In this document: one piece after another, positions 1 to 9,282 of the stretch | How positions within the stretch are numbered: the first letter of the stretch is position 1 | Layout: every line of letters starts with the position of its first letter | DNA from: Monoraphidium neglectum | Taxonomy: Eukaryota; Chlorophyta; Chlorophyceae; Sphaeropleales; Selenastraceae | Direction: 5' to 3' | Assembly (NCBI RefSeq): GCF_000611645.1 | Contig: NW_014012833.1 | Span: 1-15,443 of the forward strand | Length of the DNA: 15,443 nt | The notes under the pieces: model-generated | Databases searched by the model: none | Seen by the model: only the letters and a program-made list of their open reading frames with translations | Told to the model about the DNA's origin: nothing | Translations under genes and position numbers: made by a program

Positions 1-96
1 CTCCCCACCCTGTCCACTACGGCAAGATGGGCACAAGCCAGGCCTTGTACAAGTACAATGCGCCCCTCGCCCACCCCCTTTTTCCCCTGGACCCAC

Positions 97-953
97 CTGC
101 AGGTCGTCCACCAGCTTATCGCGCAGCTCCTCAGCCACCAGCCCCTGGCCCCCAGCCGCCACCGCCCAGCCGTTCTTTGAGAAATGGTACTTCATCTTGC
201 CCTTGCCGCCGGCGACGGTGTTCTGCGTGGGCGGACGAGCGCGTGTCCGACATCGGAAGGTGTTGCTGATAGGAGAGCCCAATGCTCGACCTGCGCGGCA
301 GCCGGGGCCGCCGACGGCGAGCAGGAGCCCTCTAGCCGGCAGGCAGGCAAAGGCACCCCTAGGCAAAGCCGTCTGCCGCCTGTCATGGCCCCGACCTGCA
401 GCATGTCGTAGTACTTGGTCTCCCACACGCACGGCTCCCCGTTCACGGTGATGCCAAACGCCTCGAAGGCGCCGTTATAGGCGCGCCTGCGAGGCGACGT
501 GGATCGCAGCGAGGGCCCCGGGCTGCTTTGGCGCGCGGGCTATGGGGGCCAGTACGGTGCCAGGCGCTGCGCGCCGGGTGCCGAGGTGTGCGCGCATGCT
601 GCTGCATGCTGCGTCCCTGCGCGACGCATGCTTGTGCCTGGTGCGTGCATGCACGCTGTTCAACCCTATGCAATCAACCAACCTGCCGGGAATGGCCCGA
701 AAGCCACTTGGACTCACCTGTGGAGGTCCTCTGTCTCCACAATCACGCCGTCGCAGTCAAATATGAGCGCCGCAGTGGGCTTCGTCGCCGCAGCCGCGAC
801 GACTGCAGCCCGCGCGGCCCGCTGCACCGCGTGCTGGCTTGGGGAGGGCGCTGCCGCAGCGCGGCGGACGCCCCTGGGCACAGCGGCAGAGAACGGCGCC
901 GGGCGCATGCAGCTGGGCGCTGCGGCCGCAGCAGGAAGGGTTCTCAAAAGCAT
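97..953 (-). CDS. CbbY-like HAD-superfamily phosphatase, probably plastid-targeted (5' part)
   Basis: HAD-superfamily sugar-phosphate phosphatase of the CbbY-like group found in plants and algae. I model three exons on the minus strand: 953-718, 486-396 and 222-97, with phases that join cleanly (GT donors at 717, 395 and 96; AG acceptors before 486 and 222). Residues 1 to about 58 are rich in Ala, Arg, Ser and Pro with no acidic residues, like a chloroplast transit peptide. HAD motif I follows as ALIFDCDGVIVETEDLHR; Asp66 would be the nucleophile and Asp68 the general acid. Exon 2 encodes a cap-domain segment ending WETKYYDMLQ. Exon 3 starts NTVAGGKGKMKYHF, matching the GGGK-x-KM-x-x-x-F segment of the plant CbbY-like proteins, and ends LVDDLQ. 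The rest, including HAD motifs II-IV, lies beyond the left edge. Known relatives act on phosphosugars in the plastid; the substrate here is inferred only. The family call is firm; the exact paralogue is not. Confidence 0.86.
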
Positions 954-1517
954 GATGATTGCCGTGGATGATTCCGCGCGTCAATGAGCTAGATGGCAGT
1001 GGGATGGCTCGCGTCCAGGTGCCTCGAAGTGGTGAGTGCGCGGTCAGACCCTTCGTAAATTTGTTCTGCACAACTACAATTCAAAAACAGTTCACCACCA
1101 ATCGGAGGGTTGGGTGATCTGTTGGTCACCAACTCACTTGGCGCGGGGTCACGGGCCCAGTCAAGTAGTCCAGGCTTGACAGTGATGAAGGCTTGACTAC
1201 AAATCTTTCAAGGGATCTTGTCACGTCAGCCTGCAGATGCACGCTGTTGAATGGTACGGTTGACCTCGCTATGCTCATGTCCGCACGCGTTGACCTCTGC
1301 TCTCGGCATGGCAGGGCGGCATCGCTGCTGCGCTGTGATGCGCGCATGCTATAGATGTGCCCACGTGCTTGCTACCAGCAACAATGGGTCACAAGAGCGG
1401 CCAGTTGGAGTTCTCAATGCGCATGTGCTTGTTTAACCCAGAACCGAAGGCACATGGCATGCTTGGTCGGACATCAGTGGTCAACTCTCCTCTGCCCAAT
1501 CCAGGGAAAAAGCATAA
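954..1517. other. Intergenic region: upstream of HAD gene, downstream of ankyrin gene
   Basis: Both flanking genes read on the minus strand, so this stretch should hold the promoter and 5' UTR of the HAD phosphatase and the end of the ankyrin transcript. No open frame here shows codon bias or a recognisable product. AGGCTTGAC occurs twice within about 30 bases near 1172-1197, and AGTCAAG near 1159-1165 is inverted relative to CTTGACT in the second copy. No clear TATA box is seen. Confidence 0.5.
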
Positions 1518-1522
1518 TTACA
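1518..1522 (-). terminator. Putative polyadenylation signal (TGTAA) of the ankyrin gene
   Basis: The plus strand reads TTACA, so the minus strand reads TGTAA, the standard green-algal nuclear polyadenylation signal. It lies about 127 bases past the stop codon of the ankyrin gene, in AT-richer sequence. Cleavage would be expected 10-20 bases further on. A 5-mer is weak evidence alone; position and strand support it. Confidence 0.5.
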
Positions 1523-1648
1523 AAGAAAATTGCGGAAGATAGTGCAAGCGATACAGATCAACGCCATGGAGGGGGTACTGCGTGACAGCAAGACCCCCTC
1601 CACACCCCCAACAACAGCTGTCTCACCCCGAACCACCATGCCGCTGCG

Positions 1649-4053
1649 TCACCGTGACGCCCGCGCTGCAGGCGTGCCAGGCTGCTCATCGCCGCGTCGA
1701 GCCCGCTTGGCCGCAGGCGGGCCTGACCCGGCTGGCGCTCCTGAGCCCCCCTCCTCACCGCCACAGCCGTCTGCCGCCAGCCGCCTGGCCTCCTTGGCAC
1801 AGCCGGCCGCCTGCCGCTCCGCCGCCTCCGCCCCCGCAAGGGCGCGCCGCAAGCCCTCGACCCGCACGCGCGCACACTCCTCGGCCGCCGCGTGCAGCGC
1901 GCGCAGCCGCCGCGCCTGCTCTGCTGCTGCGCAGCCAACCTCCTTCAGCCGCCCCCTCTCTGCTGCGACCTGCGCCTGCAACCGGTCGCCCTCCTCGCGC
2001 AGCTGCCGCAAGCGCAGCTGCTCGTCCTGCAGCCGCTCCTGCTCCTCCGCGCTCTGTTCCATCAGCCCTTGGAGCCGCCTCTGCTCGTCCGCCGTCTTCT
2101 GCAGCAGCCGCAGCAGCCGCGCCTGCTCCGCCTGCATCAACTCCCCTGCGGAGGCTGCCTGCGGGGGTGCTGCCGCTGGTGGCGTCTGCTGGCTGCCGCT
2201 TGCGGCCAACTCCCGCCGCCGCTGCAGCTCCTGCTCTGCGGCAAACGCCTGCCTCTCCAACTCCAGCAGCCGCTCCTCCTCCAGTTTGCGTTGCATCTGC
2301 AGCCGCTGCACCCTCTGCTCCTCCTCTTCCCTCTGTTCTTGCAGTTGATGCAGCTCAAGTTGCACTTGCCCATGGTGCTGCTCTTGCTGCTGCTCCTGCG
2401 GCGGCTGGCTGCCAGCGGCCGCCTGCGCGGGAGGCGCAGGTTGCTCGACGGCGGCTGCCGCCTGCACTGCCGCCTGCGCCGCCGCCTGCGCCGCAGCCTG
2501 CCCCTCCTCCGCACAGAGCAGCCCAGACAGCAGCGCCTCTTCCAAAACGGACAGCTTTCGTTTGGGCCGCGCGCCGGCTTTCAGCAGTGCGACCACGCAC
2601 TTTTTCGCCTTTGCGGCCAGCGCCTTGGACAAGGCGCCCTCCTTGTCGCTGGTGATCAGGCGAACCGCCTGTCGCCTCTCCAGCAGCAGGGTGAGCACCT
2701 CCCCCTGGTCAAACTGTATGGCCGCGTCATGCGCGCGCTTGCCGTCGCGCGCGGCCGCCCAGACGTCCGCGCGGCGCCCCAGCAGCGCACGCGCCGCCGC
2801 CGCCGCGCCCTCGGCCGCGGCGACCGCGAGCGCCTGCTGCCCGAGCTTGTCGGCCGCCGCAGCATCGGCGCCGGCGTCGAGCAGCAGCTCCAGCGCCGCC
2901 GCGTCGTCCTTCTGCGCGGCGCAAAAGTGAGGCTGCCAGCCGTCCTTGTTGCAGGCGTCGGCGCGCGCGCCGCGGGCGATCAGCAGCCTCAGGGCGTCCG
3001 CGCGCCCGTGGGCGGCTGCATAGTGCAGGCACGTGTCGCCGTCGCCGTCGGCCGCGTCAATGTCGGCACCGGCGTCGAGGATCGCCGCGAGCGCGCCCGC
3101 GTGCCCGCCCTCCGCCGCGAAGTGCTGCGCCAGCGGCCGCGCGCCCGACGGGTGCGGCGCGTCCCAGCGCGCGCCGGCGGCGAGCAGCAGGCGCGCGGCC
3201 TCCTCGTTGCCGGCGCGCGCGGCGTAGTGCAGCGGCCGCCAGCCGTCCGCGTCCACGGCGTTGGCCAGGGCTGCGGCGTCTTCGGCGGACTCGAGCAGCA
3301 CCCTGAGCGCGCCCGGCGCCCCGCCTGGCTCCGCCGCCGCGATGTGCGCCGCGGTGAGGCCGTTTGGCACGGCCGCGTCCGCGCGCGCGCCGCGCGCGAG
3401 GAGGGCGCGCGCCGCGGCCGCGCGGTCGCGGTGGGCGGCGACGTGCAGAGCCTGCCAGCCGTTGCGGTCCGCGGCGCGCGGGTCCGCGCCGCTTTCGAGC
3501 AGCAGCAGCACCACGGCGGTGTGGCCGCCGCCGGCCGCGTACAGCAGCGGGTGCATGCCGTCGCTGTCGGTGTCGTCGACGGCGGCGCCATGACTCAGGA
3601 GGGCCTCGCACACCTCTAGGTGCCCCTCGTCGGCCGCTAGGTGCAGCGGGCGCCTGCCGTCCCTGGCGGCGCTGCGCGGGTCCGCGCCGCACCGGATCAG
3701 GAGCTCGACTACTGCGGCGGCGCCGGCCGTGGCGGCCTCGTGAACGGCCTGCCAGGCCTGGTCGTCTGATGGGTCGACCGCGTCGACCGGCGCCCCGGCG
3801 TCGAGCAGGCGCACGACCTCGGCCGCGTTCCCATCCTTTGCGGCCTGCAGCAGCGCCGGCTTGGCGGCGCCCGCCTGCGGTGGGTGGCGGTGGGCGGCGC
3901 CGCTCGCGGTGAGAGAGAGCGGCAGTCACGACGCTCGCAGGAGTGTGTGCGACTGTCTCTATGACGAATTCCACTACCGCACAAGATTTTTACACGGCGC
4001 TACTACTGATGTTTCCTTTTGCATACCCGGTACAGTACCTGCTCGCAAGACAT
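1649..4053 (-). CDS. Ankyrin-repeat protein with C-terminal coiled coil
   Basis: Large protein-interaction scaffold, about 746 aa. The main exon is 3874-1649, stop at 1651-1649. Its frame meets a TGA upstream with no in-frame ATG, so a 5' exon is needed. I infer exon 1 as 4053-4039 (MSCEQ), with donor CAG|GTACTG and acceptor CCGCAG|GCGGGC: a 164-base intron in phase 0, with a TAA in frame upstream of the ATG. Residues about 10-445 hold 12-13 ankyrin repeats of about 33 aa (DGWRPLHYAARAGNEEAARL, DGDTCLHYAAAHGRADALRL and similar). An Ala/Gln/Pro linker follows, then two Glu/Gln/Leu/Arg-rich coiled coils (about 510-562 and 584-705). The tail carries KRARR near 728-732, a possible nuclear signal. 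There is no membrane segment or catalytic domain. Ankyrin repeats bind proteins and coiled coils oligomerise; the partner is unknown. The gene is divergent from the MYND gene. The body is secure; exon 1 is inference. Confidence 0.85.
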
Positions 4054-4129
4054 GTCGTGATCTCCGGAGATCTTTGGTCTGTGCGCACGACCGTCGCTGC
4101 AACGTACCTTTACGCAAGGTTAACGCTTT

Positions 4130-4256
4130 GACCTATGGAATCAAAAACAACGCACGCAACTTGCGCGCTACACAGGGGACATCCAGGTGCGTTTCGGGCA
4201 GAAAGTCCTGCACCCCGACCTTGGCCCAACATCAACTTGCAGGTACAGTATAAACT
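4130..4256 (+). repeat. Dispersed repeat A, copy 1
   Basis: It shares an ordered series of blocks with the copy at 4875-5060: ACAGGGGAC, then CAGGTGCGTT, then TCCTGCACCCC, then ACCT..G..C.CAAC.TCAA, and finally TACAGTATAAA (4241-4251). The copies have clearly diverged by substitutions and small indels, so this is an old duplication. No coding capacity is seen. It could be a remnant of a non-autonomous element or a local duplication. The TATAAA could look like a TATA box, but its presence in both copies suggests it belongs to the repeat. Confidence 0.55.
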
Positions 4257-4717
4257 GATGGTGCGGCGGCATCTGTGGGCGCACCCAGCCTTGAGAGTCT
4301 GTTATATATCGGGAGGCAAACACTTAGGATGTGAATCAGGTTGCTGTTATCAATTTGAAGTTGTACGAGCGGTACTGGTTGTTGCCAGTGCCCTGCAGCT
4401 GCCGTCATGTCATCGCTCTTCGCTGCCTGGAGTGGCGTTCTTGCAAACAGAAATATGCACATAAGCTTTAACTAGTCACAGCTGTGGGCGTACCCTGATT
4501 GAGTGCTCTTGCAAAAGCCCCCAATAATCTGGGTGTGGGCATCAGGCACGCACGGACAGGCTAGACCGGTACGGTCGCGCCGGCTCATGGGATTGACCGG
4601 TCTTCACAACCCAGGCTGGCCTGACCTTGATGTGCCATTCAACGCAATCAAGTGTCTCACCCCATTGTTTGAACGTCTCCAGCTTGTAAATGTTTTGGCA
4701 CATCATAGCCAGCTCGA

Positions 4718-4845
4718 GCTGCCTTCAGGCTGCAGGACTGGAGTGGTGTTGCTCAGGCAGCCTATTGTCATTCAGGGTTCCGGTTGAGCGGCTATCAAGG
4801 ACTGCGACAACATTCGCCCTGCAAGGTGAACAATCACCAGCTTGA
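4718..4845 (+). repeat. Dispersed repeat B, copy 1
   Basis: It aligns over its whole length with 9156-9282, in the intergenic region before SURF2. Shared blocks are GCTGCCTTC, AGGCTGCAGGACT, CAAGGCAGCC/CAGGCAGCC, TTGTCAT, GGTTGAGC.GCTAT, AAGGACTGCGA/GAGGACTGCGA, CCCTGCAAG, and A.TCACCA.CTTGAA. Identity looks to be about three quarters by eye. It is non-coding, with no RNA or protein hallmark. Confidence 0.65.
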
Positions 4846-4874
4846 ATTCCCACGAGAAGGAATATTTTGAAGCC

Positions 4875-5060
4875 TTGACTTACAAACAAAGTATGCGACT
4901 TGTGCGATATGATGTATTAAACAGGGGACCAACAGGTGCGTTGGGGCAGTCCTGCACCCCAACCTGAGCACAACTCAAGAATGTCACCTTTTGGACCTTT
5001 TCGTCATCGCATTCGCGTTCGACCACGTTTTTTTCTGCAAACCGCCATACAGTATAAAAC
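4875..5060 (+). repeat. Dispersed repeat A, copy 2
   Basis: Same strand and block order as copy 1: ACAGGGGACC, CAGGTGCGTTGGGGCAG, TCCTGCACCCC, then TACAGTATAAA (5047-5057). It has about 50-60 extra bases between the CAACTCAAG block and the TATAAA block. The lead-in (CTTGAC, then CGACTTG.GCG) also resembles the lead-in of copy 1. No terminal inverted repeats or target-site duplications could be set by eye. Confidence 0.55.
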
Positions 5061-5387
5061 AATTCTGCACCTTTGCAGGGGCTGGCGGCATTTGCTGCCG
5101 CCAGCTTTCCGTGTTTTTCAGAATGTATATGCGCACGGTCAGCTCTATCTTGCCGCCTCCTGCCTTGGCTGTCGGGAGGGCGTTCGGTCATTGGTGCCCA
5201 GCGGCATGCGGCGCGCCCTGGGGCACGTCCCTGCTGGGGGGGGGGGTACGCTGGCAACCCAGTGTGTTGTGAGGTGCCGCAATGACACCTCATGACCAAA
5301 CCACCAAGTGTACTGTATTTCAGTTGTAAGAAACCTTGGCAGTTCTTATGCAACTCCGCCAGCAACGCGGCTGGTACAACACTAGTT

Positions 5388-5430
5388 TGCTGCTGATGCT
5401 GATGCTGCCGCCGCCGCTGCCGCTGCCATC
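5388..5430 (+). repeat. Trinucleotide-rich run (GCTGAT/GCCGCT)
   Basis: Imperfect GCT/GAT/GCC triplets in non-coding DNA. This is simple-sequence repeat typical of GC-rich algal genomes; no function is implied. Confidence 0.6.
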
Positions 5431-5828
5431 GCCGTGCATCTAGCTCTGTCAGCTTGCCTCACAGAACCTACCGCATCGTGGGGTGTGGGCCATGACGTGC
5501 ACTGTATGATTTGATTCATCGACTGAATCCAGTGCATTCTGTTGTTGGTTGACCACGTGGAAGATGTATACATGCAGCTGCCCTCCACTTCGCAAGACTC
5601 ACCGAGCAGATCCGAGCTCAAATGCAGCTTTCTCAATTCACTTCACCGACCCTGCTCGACTTTCAGATCAACAAGATCGCGCTCAACTCAAAGCCGCACG
5701 CGCTATTCTCATCGTACGGTGACCTGTGCACCCAGTGATAACACAGCCGCAGTCATCGACTTGGCGAGCAGTGTAGACACACACCGCTGCGCGATCGGGC
5801 GCTGCCAACGCGCAGCAGTATTGTCATC

Positions 5829-8196
5829 ATGGAGCCCGCAGTGCGCTTCGAGCGCCTGATCCGCATGCTTTCGGACGGCAGTGCAGCCGCCAGCAGACTG
5901 GAACAGGAAGTGGTGCGCTTAGAGAGCTGCCTCTCAGCTGTCACAGCCTCGTTCTGGCAGTCCGCCCGGCCCGACACATTCCAACGTGTGGCGCTGCTGA
6001 TGGCCGACGGCCCCCATGCGAGGGCCGCGGCGCGGGTGCTGGCTGCATGCATTCCACATTTGGCGAGGTTTTCGGATGCTGCAGCGGCATTTGCTGGGCT
6101 GCAGGTGGCAGCAATCGCGCGGGCAGCGGCATCTGCGTTTGTTCGCCTGCATACCACCACCTCGACCCGGGAGAAGGCCAGGCTCATGTACCTGGCAACG
6201 TTGATAAACCTGTGCTTTGCGGACGCGCCGCCGGATGGCACCAGCAAGACCAGAGAGTTCTCGCATGAAACTCCCAAGAGACGCGTACAGGCGGCGCTTG
6301 ATGCCGCTCCCGGCCTCATCACTGCATTGCTCTGCGCTGCAGTCCCCGCTTGCGCCGACGACCTGCCCTCTATTACGCTGGGCTCAATAGCAATATCAGT
6401 AGCCGGCGCCGTGTGCTCCGTCTTGAGAAAGAAGGGCGCTGGTGGCCCCTGGCTGCCTGCCGGGCTCGCCGCGCAGATTGACGCGTCCGCGGGTGACCTT
6501 GCGACTCTGCTGGCGGCCTGGGCCCCCGGCCGCCCGTGCACGAGTGCAGCGGCCGCGGCAGGAGCTGCTGTCGACGCGGGTGTCACCGTCGACAGCCTGC
6601 GGCTGGTGGCGGCGTGCGCGGCCGAGCGCCATGGCGCCACATGCGCGGCGCTCCTCGCCAGCCCTGACGCTGTAGAGTGCATTGCGGCGGGCCTGCTGCG
6701 CGGCTCACCCATCCATGGGCCACCAACCGTCGAGGTCGCCCTGAAGACCCTCAACGCTTTATTTGAACACAACAAGTCGCTTGCTGCGGAGGTGTGCTGC
6801 AACGCGGGGGGCGGCGTCGCCGTCAAGTACATGCTGCAGCTGGCGGCGGGCTGCGCGGCGGCCAGAAGGGACGGCGGCAGGCCCGCGCCCACAGGCTGCC
6901 CAGAGTCAATGTTCTCAAGCCCCAGCTATGCACGGCATCTCGCACCGTGTGCGGCTCAGCAACTGCTGCTCGCACTAGAAAGCCCCTGCGAGTTCATGTC
7001 CTGCATGCGCCGCTTCCCTGCGGCGCCAGCGCTCGTGTGCAGCATGCTCCGCGACGGGCTGGAGGGGCCGGCGATGTGCATTGCAGACGTCGCGTGCGAA
7101 ATCATCCGGAGGGCGTTCCTGTTCAAACATCACCTGCCTCTTCGCGACATCTTCGTGCGGCTGGGTGCTTGGCCGCTGCTGCAGCGCGTGCTGGCATCAA
7201 ACACTGCTTTTGCCACCATGCGGCGCACCGCCGCGGAGACGGCGCTGCGGCTGCTGTACTGCGCCGATGACGCGGCGCGCAGCCCCGCCGAGCGCCAGCA
7301 GCTGGCGCGCCCGGCGTGGTGCTGGCTGGTCTCGGAGGCAGCATCCTGCAGGGGTTGCCCAGAGGCGGCGAGGAGCCTCTTCCTGCAAGCCGCCCTCGCT
7401 TGCAGCCCCGCGTGCCTGCCCGATCTGGCCGCGCAACCGGGCGCGCTGACGGTGGCGGCGGCCGCAACTGTGTACGGCCCGCCGTGCTATAACGCTGCAG
7501 GGCAAGGGCTGGAGTTGCTGGAGCAGCTGGCTACCTGGGCGTGGCGCGACGCAGGCGGCGATGAAGGTCAAGATGGCGTCGTCAACTGCAGTATTGCGAT
7601 GACCCCCTGGTCCAAGCTCAACGAGCACACCTTGGCTTCGCTGCATCCGACCTTCGATGCCAAGGCACGCGCCGCCCTGCGCGTGCTGGAGCGGCACAGA
7701 GACGGCTGCATTGCGGCCGACGCACGCGACGCGCACTCGATGCTGGTGGGGGCCGAGCTGGACGCCGCTGTTCAACAAGAGGACAGGGGACGACGGGCTG
7801 CCAAACGCACAGCCGCGGCGAATTGCTGAAATTGGCGGAGCGGCGGCGGCTGCGGCGGCGGCGGCGGCATCAGGCAGCCAGCTGGAGGGCCGGCGGGTGC
7901 AGGACGAGCTAGAGGGGCAAGACCAGCAGCTCGGCGCTGACGGATGGGTGTCAGCGGGAGCGACAGCACCAGAGGCGGCAGCTCCCGTGGAGCAGCGCAG
8001 GGCGTCGCTGCCGCGCAGGGCCTGTGCCACGTGTGGCAAGGCCGCGGGCGTGGATGGTGTGAAGCTGCAGCGGTGTTCGGGCTGCGACGCCGCGCGCTAC
8101 TGCGGCAAGGAGTGCGCCAAGGCGGGCTGGAAGGCGGGGCACCGCGAGGAGTGCAAGGCGGCGCAGCTGAAGAAGCAGCAGGCAAAGGCGGGGTAG
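5829..8196 (+). CDS. MYND-type zinc-finger protein with long uncharacterised N-terminal region
   Basis: Start ATG at 5829 is the first after an in-frame TAA at 5739-5741. The body runs open to a TGA at 7827-7829. The zinc finger lies in another frame that ends with TAG at 8194-8196. A 67-base intron at 7746-7812 (donor CTG|GTGGGG, acceptor GCACAG|CCG) joins the frames in phase 0 and gives 766 aa. It would be the only intron and is shorter than others in this window, so a one-base indel is a real alternative. In that numbering the finger is Cys710-x2-Cys713, Cys727-x2-Cys730, Cys736-x3-Cys740 and His749-x3-Cys753: complete and canonical for MYND, which binds zinc and proline-rich partner peptides. 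Residues 1-639 are Ala/Leu/Cys-rich and look all-helical; an armadillo-like fold is possible, but I recognise no domain. A poly-Ala run (about residues 648-657) precedes the finger. There is no SET domain, so it is not an obvious SMYD methyltransferase. Confidence 0.84.
7836..7868 (+). repeat. GCG/GCT triplet run encoding poly-alanine
   Basis: A GCG-dominated triplet run encodes about ten Ala residues just upstream of the MYND finger. Such tracts are prone to slippage and sequencing error, which matters because the frame of this gene must change just before it. Confidence 0.7.
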
Positions 8197-8264
8197 GAGT
8201 GAGCGGGTGCTTTGTTGTGACCATCAATCATATTGCGAGTGCGGATTTGCGTGTTTCTGTGTTC

Positions 8265-8269
8265 TGTAA
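8265..8269 (+). terminator. Putative polyadenylation signal (TGTAA) of the MYND gene
   Basis: TGTAA lies 69 bases after the TAG stop of the MYND finger frame. Its distance and strand fit a green-algal 3' end and support that stop as the true end of the gene. Confidence 0.6.
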
Positions 8270-9061
8270 CTAGACCCTAATCACTGCCAACGCAGCTTTG
8301 ATTGCAGCAGCTGTGGTGCAGGGCAGCAGCAATGCAGATGAGGAACTTGCTCACTCGAAGTCAGCTGAATTGCTTTGGCCTGCCGGCAACCACATGGGTG
8401 ATGTTGCCCCCACATCATCCAGAATTGCTTTGAACAGCATACTGAACAACCATTTGCAAGGCGACTATGAAGCGTGTCAACGTGGGCATCAGCAGCAAAG
8501 GCCGGGGCAGTTGAAATGTGAGTCATGTTTCAGGGAGCCAGCATACCGGTCCTGGTGCAACATATCTCCGCTTGTACAGCAAAGCCAAACACATGCAATG
8601 CATGCATGTAGTAAAGGTGTATAAATGGGATCAAGCATAGGAACAGCTCGTTGCACAACTCCACATGACAGACAGTGGCAACCAACTTCCCACAAAGCGC
8701 TACCATGGCTTGGCGCCATATTTGAGACACAGGCAAGCGGTGGTGCTCACAAACCCATACCGAGCATGCGCCAGCAGCCATCATGCCATAGTTGACAGTT
8801 GAATATTTCAGTGCTTATTTCAATTGTGGCTGTTGACAGTACCGTACTGTACCGCGCTGCTTTCTGCGGCGTGTCCGTCTAGAAATCAAGCATGTGTCTG
8901 TTCATCTGATTTGGTTGTTCACGCTGCTTGTGCTGGGGGCACAGCACGGGCATCGTGCTAAATTCAACGCTGCGTTTGTGAATCTCCACACTGAGATCTA
9001 GATACTTGCAAATATACATCCGCAACAGTTGTGTTGTCGAACGCGCCGTGGGCCAGTCACC

Positions 9062-9120
9062 CAGGCAGATTGATGAGCGGCCATGAAGGACTGTGAAGCC
9101 CACAATCGTTTGGCATGTAA
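9062..9120 (+). repeat. Dispersed repeat B, partial copy 3
   Basis: TGAGCGGCCATGAAGGACTG and the following GAAGCCCACAATC.TTTG match the middle of repeat B copy 2 (TGAGCAGCTATTGAGGACTG, GAAGCTCACAACCTTTG). It stands directly upstream of copy 2 in the same orientation, so this is a partial tandem arrangement. A shared CAGGCAG lead-in suggests an internal deletion relative to the other copies. Confidence 0.5.
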
Positions 9121-9155
9121 GTTCAATACACCCATCTAGCTGTGCAGCTTACGAA

Positions 9156-9282
9156 GCTGCCTTCATCAGGCTGCAGGACTAAGGTCAAGGCAGCCATTTG
9201 TCATCCACTCAGGTTGAGCAGCTATTGAGGACTGCGAAGCTCACAACCTTTGCCCTGCAAGACAAATAGTCACCATCTTGAA
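9156..9282 (+). repeat. Dispersed repeat B, copy 2
   Basis: Full-length partner of the copy at 4718-4845, same orientation, ending with CACCATCTTGAA. It ends about 180 bases upstream of the SURF2 start codon, so it may overlap that promoter or 5' UTR. It is non-coding. Confidence 0.65.

Larger units (their letters stand above)
4054..5828. other. Intergenic region between divergent ankyrin and MYND genes
   Basis: About 1.8 kb with lower GC than the flanking genes. It must contain both promoters. It carries two copies of one diverged repeat (about 4130-4256 and 4875-5060) and one copy of a second (4718-4845), listed separately. It also has an 11-base G run (5236-5246) and a GCTGAT/GCCGCT triplet run (5388-5430). 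Short open frames lack codon bias and recognisable domains. No RNA gene is recognised. Confidence 0.6.

Noticed and set aside
1..60. Possible fourth exon of the HAD gene at the left edge
   Set aside because: AG sites exist, but none is followed by the expected conserved segment (DWKT-type) in frame, so the next exon is probably outside the window.
1582..3619. Long plus-strand open frames (357 and 575 codons) opposite the ankyrin gene
   Set aside because: They are antisense shadows of a GC-rich, codon-biased exon: Pro/Leu/Arg-rich low-complexity translations without domains, while the minus strand gives clear ankyrin repeats.
4135..5365. Several 90-160-codon open frames in the intergenic region
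   Set aside because: No codon bias, no conserved motifs, and they cross the repeat A and B copies; treated as chance frames.
552..5720. Recurring GTACGGT heptamer (552, 1254, 4569, 5714, also 9329)
   Set aside because: Five plus-strand sites and one minus-strand site in 15 kb is only modestly above expectation; positions relative to genes are inconsistent.
5753..6892. 379-codon minus-strand open frame opposite the MYND gene
   Set aside because: No domain is seen and composition is that of an antisense shadow; the plus-strand frame has a better start, codon bias and a downstream zinc finger.
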